Below are positions 17,012 to 25,297 of a stretch of DNA of 50,147 nt, piece after piece. Every line of letters starts with the position of its first letter. The stretch's first letter is position 1. The stretch comes from Halovivax asiaticus JCM 14624 (GTDB lineage Archaea; Halobacteriota; Halobacteria; Halobacteriales; Natrialbaceae), in NCBI RefSeq assembly GCF_000337515.1, contig NZ_AOIQ01000017.1, positions 277,671-327,817 of the forward strand, read 5' to 3'. The position numbers and the translations under genes are program-made. The notes beneath the pieces were generated by a model. The model searched no databases. It was not told the DNA's origin and saw only the letters and a program-made list of their open reading frames with translations.

Positions 17012-17638
17012 CTACGCCGTCGCTTCGAGTTCGTCCAGACTCTCGAGTGCCTGGACGACGGCCTGGCGGTAGTTCTCGACCGGGGAGTCGTACTCCTCGC
17101 GGGCGAGCTGGGCGTACTCGTTCGTCGGGGCGGTCGAGCCGCCCTCGGGGTCGTCGCGCTCGGCCTCCCACGCCTGGAAGGCCTCGATGCGGTCGAGCGT
17201 GCGTTCTGCGGTCTCGACGACCCAGCGGTCGCGGGTGGTCTCGTCGACGATCGAGATGGACTCGGGTCGCAGCGAGACGGTGACCGATCCATCGTCGGGT
17301 TCGTAGGTGCGCGGTTTGCCGACGACGGCGACGTACTCGGGCGCCTCGGCCTCGCGGAGGACGGCGGCGGCCTCCGGCTGGTACTGGCCGGCGTAGGCGA
17401 AGAAGGTGCCCGTCGGGTCGACGACGCGGCCGCGCCAGTATTCCGAGTCGTCGCCGACGTCCTCGGTCTCGGTGAGGGTGCCGACGGCGAAGACGCGGTT
17501 GGCCCGATCGCCGGTGGGCAACAGCGCGTAGTTGGGCGCGCGTTCGTCGTCCGATTCCTTGAACGTGTACGTCGCGTCGTTGAATTCCGAGGCGAAGACG
17601 CGGCGGGCGACTTCGCGCGAGAGTTCTGCTTGGCTCAT
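17012..17638 (-). CDS. RPA-associated protein (RPA-family OB-fold partner)
   Basis: The protein has 208 residues and is of the type encoded with RPA in haloarchaea (Rpap) and as a subunit of the Pyrococcus RPA complex. REVARRVFASEFNDATYTF at the N-terminus and the OB-fold block (about 35-125) with YWRGRVVDPTGTFFAYAGQYQPEA are typical. The C-terminal third (130-208) is helical and acidic. It should bind the RPA3-like protein encoded immediately upstream and help it hold single-stranded DNA. Its ATG (17636-17638) lies one base after the stop of that gene, so they form one operon and are probably made at matched levels. In Haloferax the corresponding gene is called rpap3. Confidence 0.88.
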   Translation of the reverse strand: MSQAELSREVARRVFASEFNDATYTFKESDDERAPNYALLPTGDRANRVFAVGTLTETEDVGDDSEYWRGRVVDPTGTFFAYAGQYQPEAAAVLREAEAPEYVAVVGKPRTYEPDDGSVTVSLRPESISIVDETTRDRWVVETAERTLDRIEAFQAWEAERDDPEGGSTAPTNEYAQLAREEYDSPVENYRQAVVQALESLDELEATA

Positions 17639-17639
17639 G

Positions 17640-18569
17640 TTACATCGACCTCGCTCTGATCAGCAGGGGATCCGGATCCGCCGGCTCGTCGAGCTCCGTG
17701 ACGTCGTCGGCGAGGACGTATCGACCGAACGTCGGCCCCTCGACGCGGTAGTAGGTGCCGATGATCTCGTCCGCGATCTCGTCGGCGACGATTGTCGTGT
17801 CGAGCGCGTCCATCGCCATCTCCTTGGCTTCTTCGAGGGTGATTCCCGTGAGTGCTTCTGTCGCCTCCTGGTCGAAGATGACCTCGTGGGCGTCGATTCC
17901 GTCGTCGACGACGCCCTTGATCCGGAGGTCGAACTCACCCTCGACCTCGCCGTGTTCCGAACAACGGCCGTTCTGGAGGACGCGCGTACAGTCGTCCTCG
18001 GGACAGCGCTTGATGAGGCCGGAGCCGCTCTGCATGGCGACCATCGCGCCCTCGATCTCGGAGGTGTCGGTGCCGACCTCGATGTCGTCGTCGAGTTCCT
18101 CGATGACGGTCGTCTTGTTCAACTTGACCGAGTACCGGCCCTGGTACTCGTCGGTGACCACGTTCTCGAGGCGGTAGACGCCGCCCTCGTCGAGTGTCGG
18201 GAGCTCGGATTTGGCCCACTTCGTGAATTTGATCGTCCCGCTCGGGTCGCCGAGGAGGCCGACCTGTGCGACCGAATCGCTCCGGGGATCCCAGAGCTCG
18301 ATCACTTTCACCGTCACGTCGACCCACTGCTCGGGCTCGTCGATCTCGGCGAGTTCGACGGATTCGCTGCCGCCGCTCGCGATGTCCTCGCGTTCGAGGC
18401 CCGCCTGTTCTAAGTAGTGATTGGTGACGCTGCGTCGGGCCTCCTCGATGGGGACCTTGTACTCGTCGACGAGCGTCGTGAGTCTGTCCTCGACGTCGTC
18501 GACCGAGACGTCGAGATGGTCTGAAAACTGCTCGTGTATGTCTGCCGCGTGCTGGCTAACGTCGCTCAT
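17640..18569 (-). CDS. rpa3: Replication protein A (RPA3-type single-stranded DNA-binding protein)
   Basis: The protein has 309 residues, the size of haloarchaeal Rpa3 rather than the longer multi-OB Rpa1. A helical N-terminus (residues 1-65) is followed by one OB fold (about 80-160, with VKVIELWDPRSDSVAQVGLLGDPSGTIKF in two conserved blocks). A zinc finger CPEDDC...GRCSEH follows, with likely ligands C189, C194, C203 and H206. It protects single-stranded DNA during replication and repair. It is the first gene of a two-gene operon with the RPA-associated protein. It starts at ATG 18567-18569, with a good TATA element further upstream. Confidence 0.9.
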   Translation of the reverse strand: MSDVSQHAADIHEQFSDHLDVSVDDVEDRLTTLVDEYKVPIEEARRSVTNHYLEQAGLEREDIASGGSESVELAEIDEPEQWVDVTVKVIELWDPRSDSVAQVGLLGDPSGTIKFTKWAKSELPTLDEGGVYRLENVVTDEYQGRYSVKLNKTTVIEELDDDIEVGTDTSEIEGAMVAMQSGSGLIKRCPEDDCTRVLQNGRCSEHGEVEGEFDLRIKGVVDDGIDAHEVIFDQEATEALTGITLEEAKEMAMDALDTTIVADEIADEIIGTYYRVEGPTFGRYVLADDVTELDEPADPDPLLIRARSM

Positions 18570-18625
18570 AGTGCTCGCCTCCTCTTGTGTTCAACGGGAG
18601 GCATACGCCGATTGGTGCCCGATCG

Positions 18626-18633
18626 TATTTAAA
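18626..18633 (-). promoter_or_regulatory. TATA box for the rpa3 operon
   Basis: Read on the minus strand this is TTTAAATA, preceded by GCAC, in a GC-rich surrounding. It lies 57-64 nt upstream of the rpa3 ATG, which predicts a leader of about 30 nt. Confidence 0.55.
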
Positions 18634-18660
18634 GTGCCGTAACCGGGGCGAAAGTGTTTC

Positions 18661-18801
18661 TGTCGGGCGATTCGGTGCGGACCCGCCGACCGGACGGGAC
18701 TCGACACGAACGCCCGGCCAGGCGACGACGCGCTCGGCTGGGAGACGCTCTCTGACTGGATCGTCCCGGACGTGCTCCCTGCGGAGCTTGACCCGTTCTG
18801 A
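18661..18801 (+). pseudogene. Possible C-terminal gene remnant
   Basis: One frame, ending at TGA 18799-18801, reads TGLDTNARPGDDALGWET and then LSDWIVPDVLPAELDPF. It has haloarchaeal acidity, normal codon bias and an end that looks like a natural C-terminus. There is no ATG or GTG in this frame between the upstream TAA (18640-18642) and the coding-like part. The rpa3 promoter occupies the space before it. It may be what remains of a deleted gene, or it may lack a start because of a frameshift. I do not recognise the parent family. The rest of the 337-nt gap before 18907 shows nothing else. Confidence 0.3.
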
Positions 18802-18906
18802 CCTGCTGAAACCGTTCGATGCGCGGCCCCTATCGACGTTTTGGGCTGCGAATGCGCGGGGCGGCGACGGGCCTATGTGGGTGCCGGACGAAGGGATGGC
18901 ATCGAC

Positions 18907-19218
18907 ATGTCCAACCGGCGACGCCTGAAGCGGCTCCTCACACGGAAACTGCAGGAGGCAGGTCGGCAGTACGAGTCGTTACGGCGCTCGACGGACGACC
19001 AACTCGCCGAGGCCCGTGAATCCTACCAGCACGCCAGGAACGCCCGTGGCATTCCCTCGGACGAGGAGGGCCGGGCCAAGATCGTCTGCCGTCGCCACAC
19101 CGAACGCCGCGCCGCCCTGCTCGACGAGGAGTTCCGTCCGGCGTGTTTCGAGGCGGGCCACCCGGACTGCGAGGGCTGTGCGGAGGACGTCCGTGCCGGG
19201 CGGATCGAGACGTGGTGA
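18907..19218 (+). CDS. DUF7091-type conserved haloarchaeal protein
   Basis: The protein has 103 residues. I start at ATG 18907, because the frame upstream is not conserved-looking. A basic amphipathic N-terminus (RRRLKRLLTRKLQEAG) precedes IPSDEEGRAKIVCRRHTERR. A C-terminal cysteine cluster, FEAGHPDCEGCAEDV, ends with RIETW. The cysteine set (C68 region, C90 region) could bind a metal. This matches a short family I know as DUF7091, found only in haloarchaea. The function is unknown. It precedes the 40-residue gene at 19261 by 42 nt and may be cotranscribed with it. Confidence 0.75.
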   Translation: MSNRRRLKRLLTRKLQEAGRQYESLRRSTDDQLAEARESYQHARNARGIPSDEEGRAKIVCRRHTERRAALLDEEFRPACFEAGHPDCEGCAEDVRAGRIETW

Positions 19219-19260
19219 GACGGGGACAACACTATCAATCCGTTAGGACGTTGTAGCGCC

Positions 19261-19383
19261 ATGGCTCGCGACGAACGGTCCGAGACGTCCTCCGAGGCGG
19301 CATCCGACGATGACGATCCGAAGGAAGGGAAATACGACAACTACGTCGACAAACTCCTCGACGTGCTCGGTCTCCTCACGTAG
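19261..19383 (+). CDS. Very small acidic protein, 40 aa
   Basis: ATG 19261 to TAG 19381-19383 encodes a 40-residue protein. The first half is acidic and Ser/Ala-rich, and the second half (KYDNYVDKLLDVLGLLT) can form one amphipathic helix. GC at third positions is high, as in its neighbours, which supports coding. I know of no function; such acidic mini-proteins are frequent in haloarchaea. It sits between DUF7091 and the convergent HTH regulator. Confidence 0.5.
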   Translation: MARDERSETSSEAASDDDDPKEGKYDNYVDKLLDVLGLLT

Positions 19384-19444
19384 CGGGCGCTCGTCGCTCG
19401 TCAGTTGTCGGGAGTCGCAGGTTTCGCTTTTCCTATTGTGGGTC

Positions 19445-20464
19445 TCACATTCCGTTTTCCTCCGCCGACTCGACGATTCCCGTTTCGAGAACGTCGAGGT
19501 CACCGGTCATCGTCACGCGAAGCTCGTCGCCGTCGAGGGGCATTCGGACCGCGAGGCGGGCCGGTTCGCGTTCGACGAGCTCGGTGTACTCGTCGGAAAC
19601 GCACCACGGGAGCGTCCAGTACGGTCGTTCTTCGAGACGGACACCACGTTCCTGATGGAAGTTTACGACGGTCGAGTGATCGAGCAGGCGCAGGCCCGGA
19701 GCGGAGCAGAGGGTGTGCCCGCACTGGGAGCACTCGTGGTCGACGCGCGTGCTGGCGCCGAGACAGCAGTCGGCGTCGGCCTCGACGACGCGAGTCTCCA
19801 TGCGGCCGCTGCACTCCGGACAGACGCCGTCGGCGGCCAGACAGTGCAAGTGGCGCACTCGCTGATCGAACGCCTCGGCGATCTCGACGCGGGAGCGGTC
19901 GCCGAGGCCGCCCGGCGGAAACTGGTACTCGCCGTGGCCGTGCCCGCACGCGGTGCAGGTGATCGCCAGGTGCTCCTCGCCGTAGCTCGCCTCGAGTTGG
20001 CCGTTACAGTCGACACATCGCCCCTGCACGGTGAACGGCTCGATCGTCGGGTGTTCGTTGAACGAGCCCGCGATGACCGACCGGACGACCTTCTCGCCGG
20101 CGTGTTTGAAGTCGTACCCGGTGGCGCCGTCGGCGTCACCGTGGTGAGCGCCCCCCGATTCGCCGCGGCCGTCGGCCCGGCTTCCGCCGTCGACCTTGGT
20201 GACGAAGTGCCCCTCGAGTTGCTGGAGATGGTAGTTGAACTGCGCCGAATCGCGAACGCCCACGGCTCGTCGCAGGTCCGAGAATGCGACCGGCCGTTCG
20301 TCGGCGGCCCACAGCGCTTGCAGGATGCTCAGTCGGGTTTCGTTGGCGACGAGCGCGAAGGCGTCGGCCGGGTCGAGACAGTCCGTGCACGCGAAGGCTG
20401 GATCGTCCGCCGGGACGGCGTCCTCGGCGAACGGATCGAACTCCGAGTGGTCCGTTCCGCTCAT
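19445..20464 (-). CDS. ArsR-like winged-helix transcriptional regulator with zinc ribbons
   Basis: The protein has 339 residues, starting at ATG 20462-20464. A CTDC pair opens a winged-helix domain at about residues 31-95 (ANETRLSILQALW then SDLRRAVGVRD and FNYHLQQLEGHFV), the pattern of ArsR-type DNA-binding domains. Two treble-cysteine modules follow: CVDC...CTAC in the middle and CPEC...CSQCGHTLC further on, each probably a zinc ribbon. A hydrophobic C-terminal domain contains RLEERPYWTLPWCVSDEYTE. It probably senses a ligand or metal and represses or activates nearby promoters. The eIF2-gamma promoter lies divergently 158 nt away. The target is unknown. Confidence 0.8.
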   Translation of the reverse strand: MSGTDHSEFDPFAEDAVPADDPAFACTDCLDPADAFALVANETRLSILQALWAADERPVAFSDLRRAVGVRDSAQFNYHLQQLEGHFVTKVDGGSRADGRGESGGAHHGDADGATGYDFKHAGEKVVRSVIAGSFNEHPTIEPFTVQGRCVDCNGQLEASYGEEHLAITCTACGHGHGEYQFPPGGLGDRSRVEIAEAFDQRVRHLHCLAADGVCPECSGRMETRVVEADADCCLGASTRVDHECSQCGHTLCSAPGLRLLDHSTVVNFHQERGVRLEERPYWTLPWCVSDEYTELVEREPARLAVRMPLDGDELRVTMTGDLDVLETGIVESAEENGM

Positions 20465-20574
20465 ACCGGTGCCTCTCACCATACCAGGTAAAAGGTTCGC
20501 CAAAGCACAGTTACGTTGTCTAGATTTCATTTCTCTCCGAACCGCCAGTCCCGCAACCGCACCGGAACAGTAGG

Positions 20575-20580
20575 TTTATC
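20575..20580 (+). promoter_or_regulatory. Probable TATA box for the eif2g operon
   Basis: TTTATC, extended by CA, lies 43-48 nt upstream of the eif2g ATG in the divergent region shared with the HTH regulator. A leader of about 20 nt would result. Confidence 0.4.
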
Positions 20581-20622
20581 AATCGCAGACGGCGAAAACC
20601 CGGTAGAGATTACTCTCGTCTT

Positions 20623-21861
20623 ATGTCAGGAAACGATCAACCGGAGGTGAACATCGGACTCGTCGGCCACGTCGACCACGGCAAGACCACGCTGGTGCAG
20701 GCACTCTCGGGCGCCTGGACGGACCAGCACTCGGAGGAGATGAAACGCGGTATCTCCATCCGCCTCGGCTACGCCGACGCGACGTTCCGGCAGTGTCCGG
20801 ACGTCGACGAACCCGAGTGTTACACCGTCGAGGAGGAGTGTCCGGACGGCTCGGAAAGCGAGCCGATGCGGACCGTCTCGTTCGTGGACGCGCCGGGTCA
20901 CGAGACCCTGATGGCGACGATGCTCTCTGGGGCATCGCTGATGGATGGCGCCGTCCTCGTCGTCTCGGCGAGCGAACCTGTCCCCCAGCCCCAGACCGAA
21001 GAGCACCTGATGGCGCTCGACATCATCGGGATCGACAACATCGTCATCGCGCAGAACAAGGTCGACCTCGTCGACGGCGAGCGGGCGCGCGAGAACTACG
21101 AGGAGATCCAGGAGTTCGTCGCCGGCACCGTCGCCGAGGACGCTCCCGTCGTTCCGGTCAGCGCCGGACAGAACGTCAATATGGACCTGCTCATCCAGGC
21201 TATCGAGCAGGAGATCCCCACGCCCGATCGCGATCCCGAGGCCGATCCGCGGATGCACGTCGCCCGTAGTTTCGACATCAACAAACCGGGAACGACGGCC
21301 GCTGATCTCGCCGGTGGCGTACTGGGCGGCAGTCTCGTCGAGGGTGAACTCGCCGTCGACGACGCCATCGAGATCCGACCCGGTCGCGAAGTCGAGGAAG
21401 GCGGCCAGTCCGAGTACGTCCCGATCGAGACGACGATTCGCTCGCTGCAAGCGGCGGGCGACTCGGTCGAGACGGCCACCCCCGGCGGCCTGCTCGGTAT
21501 CGGGACCGGCCTCGACCCGGCGCTGACGAAGGGCGACGCACTGGCTGGCCGCCTCGCCGGCCCGCCGGGCTCGCTCCCACCGACGTGGCAGTCCTTTACG
21601 ATGTCGGTGGAACTGCTGGATCGCGTCGTCGGAGCCGACGAAGCCGACGGCGAGATCGACGAGATCTCGACCGGCGAACCGCTCATGATGACCGTCGGCA
21701 CGGCGACGACCGTCGGCGCCGTCACCAGCGCGCGATCGGGCGAGTGCGAGGTCAACCTCAAACGGCCGGTCTGTGCCGAACCGGGCGCGAAGATCGCGAT
21801 CAACCGCCGCATCGGCGCGCGGTGGCGACTGATCGGCGTCGGCACCCTCACTGACGAATGA
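20623..21861 (+). CDS. eif2g: Translation initiation factor aIF2 subunit gamma
   Basis: This GTPase subunit of aIF2 delivers initiator tRNA to the small ribosomal subunit. It has 412 residues, full length. The G motifs are present: GHVDHGKT (15-22), VDAPGHE for G3 and AQNKVDLV for G4. Domains 2 and 3 follow from about residue 210 with [11 protein letters not shown]. In the zinc-knuckle region only three cysteines are left ([19 protein letters not shown]), a common haloarchaeal reduction. It is the first gene of a five-gene operon; the next gene starts inside its stop codon (ATGA). Confidence 0.97.
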   Translation: MSGNDQPEVNIGLVGHVDHGKTTLVQALSGAWTDQHSEEMKRGISIRLGYADATFRQCPDVDEPECYTVEEECPDGSESEPMRTVSFVDAPGHETLMATMLSGASLMDGAVLVVSASEPVPQPQTEEHLMALDIIGIDNIVIAQNKVDLVDGERARENYEEIQEFVAGTVAEDAPVVPVSAGQNVNMDLLIQAIEQEIPTPDRDPEADPRMHVARSFDINKPGTTAADLAGGVLGGSLVEGELAVDDAIEIRPGREVEEGGQSEYVPIETTIRSLQAAGDSVETATPGGLLGIGTGLDPALTKGDALAGRLAGPPGSLPPTWQSFTMSVELLDRVVGADEADGEIDEISTGEPLMMTVGTATTVGAVTSARSGECEVNLKRPVCAEPGAKIAINRRIGARWRLIGVGTLTDE

Positions 21862-22295
21862 CGACACGCGTGGCCCTCGATACGAGTGCGCTCATGATGC
21901 CCGTCGAACTCGACGTGCGGCTGTTCGACGAACTCGATCGCCTGCTCGACGGCGGGCCACGTCCGATCGACCTGCAGGGAAACGAGGAACTGGCGGCGGG
22001 CGGCTACGAGCCGGTCACGCCGCAGCCGGTTCTCGAAGAGCTCCGCCGACTTGCCGAAAAAGGCGGGACCGAAGGGACGGCCGCATCCGTCGGCCACGAC
22101 CTGGCGACCGAGCGCTGCCTCCCCGTCGACACGGAAGAATCGTACGCCGACGACGCCCTGGTCGAGCTCGCCGAAGCGGGGATGGTCGACGCCGTCGTCA
22201 CGAACGATCGGCCGCTGCGTGAGCGCGTGCTCGCGGAAGGGATACCGGTACTTGCATTACGCGGGAGAAACAAATTGGGACTCACTCAACCATAG
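21858..22295 (+). CDS. PIN-domain nuclease-like protein (Fcf1/UTP24-type)
   Basis: The protein has 145 residues and a PIN fold. Acidic catalytic-site residues are visible in [11 protein letters not shown] (D8), in [11 protein letters not shown] and in [14 protein letters not shown] near the C-terminus. This archaeal family is found in the aIF2-gamma/RpoE' cluster. Its eukaryotic relatives Fcf1/Utp24 cleave pre-18S rRNA, so a ribonuclease role in rRNA maturation is a reasonable inference. There is no antitoxin gene beside it, which argues against VapC. It overlaps eif2g by 4 nt and is directly followed by rpoE1. Confidence 0.88.
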   Translation: MTTRVALDTSALMMPVELDVRLFDELDRLLDGGPRPIDLQGNEELAAGGYEPVTPQPVLEELRRLAEKGGTEGTAASVGHDLATERCLPVDTEESYADDALVELAEAGMVDAVVTNDRPLRERVLAEGIPVLALRGRNKLGLTQP

Positions 22296-22865
22296 ATGTA
22301 CAAACGGGTCAGACTGAAAGACACGGTCGAAGTACCGCCGGAGGCTCTGGGCGACGTCTCGCCCGACCTCGTGAAGCGATTGCTCCAGGACAAACTCGAG
22401 GGACGGATGGACGAAGAAGTCGGCTCCATCGTCTCCGTCGTCGACGTCGACGACATCGGCGAGGGGACGGTCCTGCCGAACGAACCCGGCGTCTACTACG
22501 AGGCCGAGTTCGACGCCGTCACGTTCGATCCGAAGATGCAGGAAGTCGTCGACGGAACCGTTGTCGAGGTCGTCGAGTTCGGCGCCTTCGTCGGCATCGG
22601 CCCCGTCGACGGCCTGCTGCACGTCTCGCAGATCTCCGACGAGTACCTGGCGTTCGATCGCGAGAACCAGCGTCTCTCCTCGTCGGAGTCCGATCAGGCC
22701 CTCGGCGTCGAGGACGCCATCCGCACCCGGATCGTCACGAAGAGCATCGACGAGCGCAACCCGCGCGACTCCAAGATCGGGCTGACGGCCAAACAGCCCG
22801 GCCTCGGCAAGCACGGCTGGCTCGAGGAAGCGCGCGACGAGCCGGAAGCCACGGCGGGTGAGTGA
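22296..22865 (+). CDS. rpoE1: DNA-directed RNA polymerase subunit E' (Rpo7, Rpb7 homologue)
   Basis: With Rpo4 this subunit forms the stalk of archaeal RNA polymerase and contacts the emerging RNA. It has 189 residues. The N-terminal tip domain (1-80) begins MYKRVRLKDTVEVPPEALG. The S1/OB RNA-binding domain (about 80-170) is marked by GTVVEVVEFGAFVGIGPVDG followed by LLHVSQISDEY. ATG 22296 directly abuts the stop codon of the PIN gene. The identification is secure. Confidence 0.96.
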   Translation: MYKRVRLKDTVEVPPEALGDVSPDLVKRLLQDKLEGRMDEEVGSIVSVVDVDDIGEGTVLPNEPGVYYEAEFDAVTFDPKMQEVVDGTVVEVVEFGAFVGIGPVDGLLHVSQISDEYLAFDRENQRLSSSESDQALGVEDAIRTRIVTKSIDERNPRDSKIGLTAKQPGLGKHGWLEEARDEPEATAGE

Positions 22866-22867
22866 CG

Positions 22868-23065
22868 ATGGCGTCGAACCGACTCGTTTGTCGCGAGTGC
22901 CACCTCGTCAACGATGCCGACGCGGAGACCTGCGCGTCCTGTGCGTCCTCTTCCCTCACCGAAGACTGGGCGGGCTACGTCGTCATCGCCCACCCGGAAG
23001 AGTCCGAGATCGCGACGGAGATGCAGGTCGACGAACCCGGCGCGTACGCGCTCAAGGTCCGGTGA
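22868..23065 (+). CDS. spt4: Transcription elongation factor Spt4 (RpoE'')
   Basis: The protein has 65 residues. The N-terminal zinc ribbon is CREC...CASC with a hydrophobic core around DWAGYVVIAHPEESEIA, the Spt4 signature. With Spt5 it forms the DSIF-like processivity clamp on RNA polymerase. I prefer ATG 22868 two bases after rpoE1 stops; a GTG at 22862 would overlap rpoE1. The position directly after rpoE1 is conserved across archaea. Confidence 0.95.
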   Translation: MASNRLVCRECHLVNDADAETCASCASSSLTEDWAGYVVIAHPEESEIATEMQVDEPGAYALKVR

Positions 23066-23087
23066 GCACACCGCTCACACAGTACCA

Positions 23088-23663
23088 GTGACAGATTCGT
23101 CTCCATCAGACGCCGACGACGCTTCCCCACCGGAGCCGCTGGTCTCGCTGCCGACGTCCCTCCGACACGAACTCAAAGACCCAATCGGGCCCGTCGAGAC
23201 GGACCCCCACTCACTTCTCGAGGCCGCCGGCGAGCCGCTCGTGACCGTCGGCGACGTCGTCACCTACCACGTTCTCGAGGCCGATCGGACGCCTGACGTC
23301 GCTCTCGTCGACGGCATCACCAAACGCGAGGCGGTCGACGCCGTCATCCGCGAGACCGTGACGGCCGGCGAGACGGTCGACGTCGAAAATCCACAGGGTG
23401 CGCTCACCGACGCGCTGATTCGGGCGCTCGTCGCGGCGATCGACGACCCCGACCCGGTGACGATTCTGGTCGACGGCGAGGAAGACCTGGCGACGTTGCC
23501 GGCGATCGTCGCCGCACCCGAGGGCGCGAGCGTCGTCTACGGCCAACCCGACGAGGGGATGGTCCACGCGGTCGTCACCGACGAGCGGCGCGCAGCGATC
23601 CGATCGCTGCTGGCTCGCTTCGACGGCGATCCCGAAGCGCTGTTTTCGATTCTCGATCGCTGA
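23088..23663 (+). CDS. GTP-dependent dephospho-CoA kinase (DUF359)
   Basis: The archaeal enzyme phosphorylates dephospho-CoA with GTP, the last step of coenzyme A synthesis. It has 191 residues from GTG 23088. The family blocks are visible: VTVGDVVTYH, DVALVDGITKREAVD, VENPQGALTDALI, VDGEEDLATLPAI and VYGQPDEGMV. A 20-residue acidic tail precedes the fold, so the exact start is less certain than the identity. It is the last gene of the eif2g operon, 22 nt after spt4. Confidence 0.9.
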   Translation: MTDSSPSDADDASPPEPLVSLPTSLRHELKDPIGPVETDPHSLLEAAGEPLVTVGDVVTYHVLEADRTPDVALVDGITKREAVDAVIRETVTAGETVDVENPQGALTDALIRALVAAIDDPDPVTILVDGEEDLATLPAIVAAPEGASVVYGQPDEGMVHAVVTDERRAAIRSLLARFDGDPEALFSILDR

Positions 23664-23703
23664 GTCGCGGTCGTGGTGACTCTGCGAGCCGCCAGGGCGC
23701 CGA

Positions 23704-24123
23704 TCAGGAGTCGACGAACGGGTTGGCGCCGTCGACGAGATTCGTCTTGTACACGCCGCGGGTCGTCGCGAGTCGCCGATCTTCCGCGTCCGTGAGTTCG
23801 ACCTCGACGACGCCGGTGTCGCTGCCGTATCTGACGACCTCCGCGGCGCCGTAGATGTCGCCGGTCGCGGGACGGAGGTAGTCGATCCGCACGTCGAGGG
23901 TCGGTCCTGGCGTCCCCTCGACCGAGGCGATCGCCGCCGCGGAGAGCGAATCGGCGAGGCCGAACGGGACGGCGCCGTGGGCCAGTCGCGTCGATTCCGA
24001 GAGCGAGTGGTGGTCGTCGAGTTCGAGTCGGCCTTCGACGTAGCCCTCCTCGACGTGCGTGAGTTCGATGCCGAGGTGCTCGCCGAACGGGTAGCGGTCG
24101 TTGAAACGTTCGAGAACGTCCAT
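23704..24123 (-). CDS. PaaI/YdiI-type hotdog-fold thioesterase
   Basis: The protein has 139 residues and the single hotdog fold of the PaaI family of acyl-CoA thioesterases. STRLAHGAVPFGLADSL corresponds to the catalytic helix segment (N/H-x-x-G-x-x-x-x-x-x-D/E). The following strands (TLDVRIDYLRPATGDIYGAAEVV) are typical. In the usual family the catalytic helix begins H-G-G; here the second glycine is an alanine. The substrate is unknown. ATG 24121-24123 has a TATA-like CAATAATATC at 24145-24154 (minus strand), 22-31 nt upstream, so the mRNA is probably leaderless. Confidence 0.82.
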   Translation of the reverse strand: MDVLERFNDRYPFGEHLGIELTHVEEGYVEGRLELDDHHSLSESTRLAHGAVPFGLADSLSAAAIASVEGTPGPTLDVRIDYLRPATGDIYGAAEVVRYGSDTGVVEVELTDAEDRRLATTRGVYKTNLVDGANPFVDS

Positions 24124-24215
24124 AGTCGGAACTCGAACCGGTCTGATATTATTGTTTCTCCATATTGAACGAAAATCCGCGGGGCCACGCCGATGACAGT
24201 AGCTGTCGAAGCTGC

Positions 24216-24533
24216 TTACGGAGCGCCAGCCATGACGAATGTGCTCGTCGTGTCGCCGTTTCGGATCTGCCGTGTCTCCTCTGGCGCCAGCCGAATCGCG
24301 TCGCCCGGTTCCATCGAAATCTCCTCGCTCTCGACCGTGACCGTAGCGTTGCCGTCGACGAGGTAGTAGACCTCCTCCTGGCCGTCCTCGGCGTGGTCGT
24401 GTTCCATCCCCTCCCACTCCGGGTCGCACTCGAGGACGCTGAACCCGAGTTCCTCGCAGTCCAGTTCGTCCCGCATGAAGTGCAGTGCGCCCGCGGTCGC
24501 GTCGACGTCGGTGTAGTTGGCTGTCGTTGGCAT
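24216..24533 (-). CDS. Cupin-domain protein
   Basis: The protein has 105 residues. One conserved barrel carries the cupin metal motifs EHDHAEDGQEEVYYLVDG (H46, H48, E-containing strand) and PGDAIRLAPEETRQIRNG. The second histidine of the usual motif 2 is replaced by Q89/I90, so the metal site may be incomplete. It could be a small sensor or isomerase-like protein; nothing specific can be said. It lies 92 nt upstream of the thioesterase on the same strand. Confidence 0.82.
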   Translation of the reverse strand: MPTTANYTDVDATAGALHFMRDELDCEELGFSVLECDPEWEGMEHDHAEDGQEEVYYLVDGNATVTVESEEISMEPGDAIRLAPEETRQIRNGDTTSTFVMAGAP

Positions 24534-24694
24534 CGTCGCCTTCCGATTTGAGCGCCAGCGACAAGAAGGTGCGGCTGATCCGCCGCCGTCCGTCGCGGTT
24601 ATTTGCGGCTGATTCCCCACTGCTGTCGAGATTTTCACCGCTTTCCCGCGATCGCTCGTCGGTCGCCGGGAGCTCTCGTCCCGCGTCGCGCCAC

Positions 24695-25297
24695 CTACGT
24701 TCGCATCGCCGCCAGCAGGGCCGTGGCTCCGAGGAGGACCAGCGCGACCGCCGAAACGGGTTGCTCGGACGGACCGGCGAGGAAGGCTGCGTATCCGACG
24801 GCGACGCCCACCAGTCCGACAGTTGCGCTGGCGATGGCGTGTGCGAGTTCGATCCGGATCGTCGAGGCCGCACGGCCGAGTTGCTCGCCGACGGTGATCC
24901 CGTACCGACCGACGTCCCAGGCGACCGTCGCACAGAACGCGCCGCAAACCAGTGCGAGGGCCGGGACGCCCTGTAGCCCGCCGAGCAGCAGTCCGAGCGT
25001 GAGCACTGCGAACCCGTATCCGACCGAGCGGCGCGAGCCGGTGATCGCCCCGCCGGCGAGGAGCACGACGCCCGGGAGTCCGAAGAGCTGGGCCGTCTGC
25101 GTCGGGACGAGGAGCGCCGTCACCACCGACAGCGCCGTCGCGAGCGCGGCGCTCGTTCGTCCCGGTCTCCGATCGATCGATCGGGCCGTCCCTTCGGACC
25201 GAGCAGGTGCGGGTCGACCGATCGCATCACGTACTTGTCGGGCCCTCCGTTCGAGCCACGACTCGGTCGTCCCGCCGTCGCTTCGCGACGCGGTCAT
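24695..25297 (-). CDS. DUF7519-type membrane protein, last gene of the MoxR operon
   Basis: The protein has 200 residues. I start at ATG 25295-25297, which overlaps the TGA of the DUF58 gene (ATGA); another ATG three codons upstream is possible. A hydrophilic, Arg/Ser-rich N-terminus (1-48) is followed by about five transmembrane segments to the C-terminus. I know this from haloarchaea as DUF7519, always near MoxR/DUF58 genes. The function is unknown, but location and membrane topology suggest it is part of the same envelope complex. Confidence 0.75.
   Translation of the reverse strand: MTASRSDGGTTESWLERRARQVRDAIGRPAPARSEGTARSIDRRPGRTSAALATALSVVTALLVPTQTAQLFGLPGVVLLAGGAITGSRRSVGYGFAVLTLGLLLGGLQGVPALALVCGAFCATVAWDVGRYGITVGEQLGRAASTIRIELAHAIASATVGLVGVAVGYAAFLAGPSEQPVSAVALVLLGATALLAAMRT

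Noticed and set aside
21858-22295. Toxin of a VapBC system
   Set aside because: There is no antitoxin-like gene beside it, and the position in the aIF2-gamma/RpoE' operon is that of the conserved Fcf1-type PIN protein.
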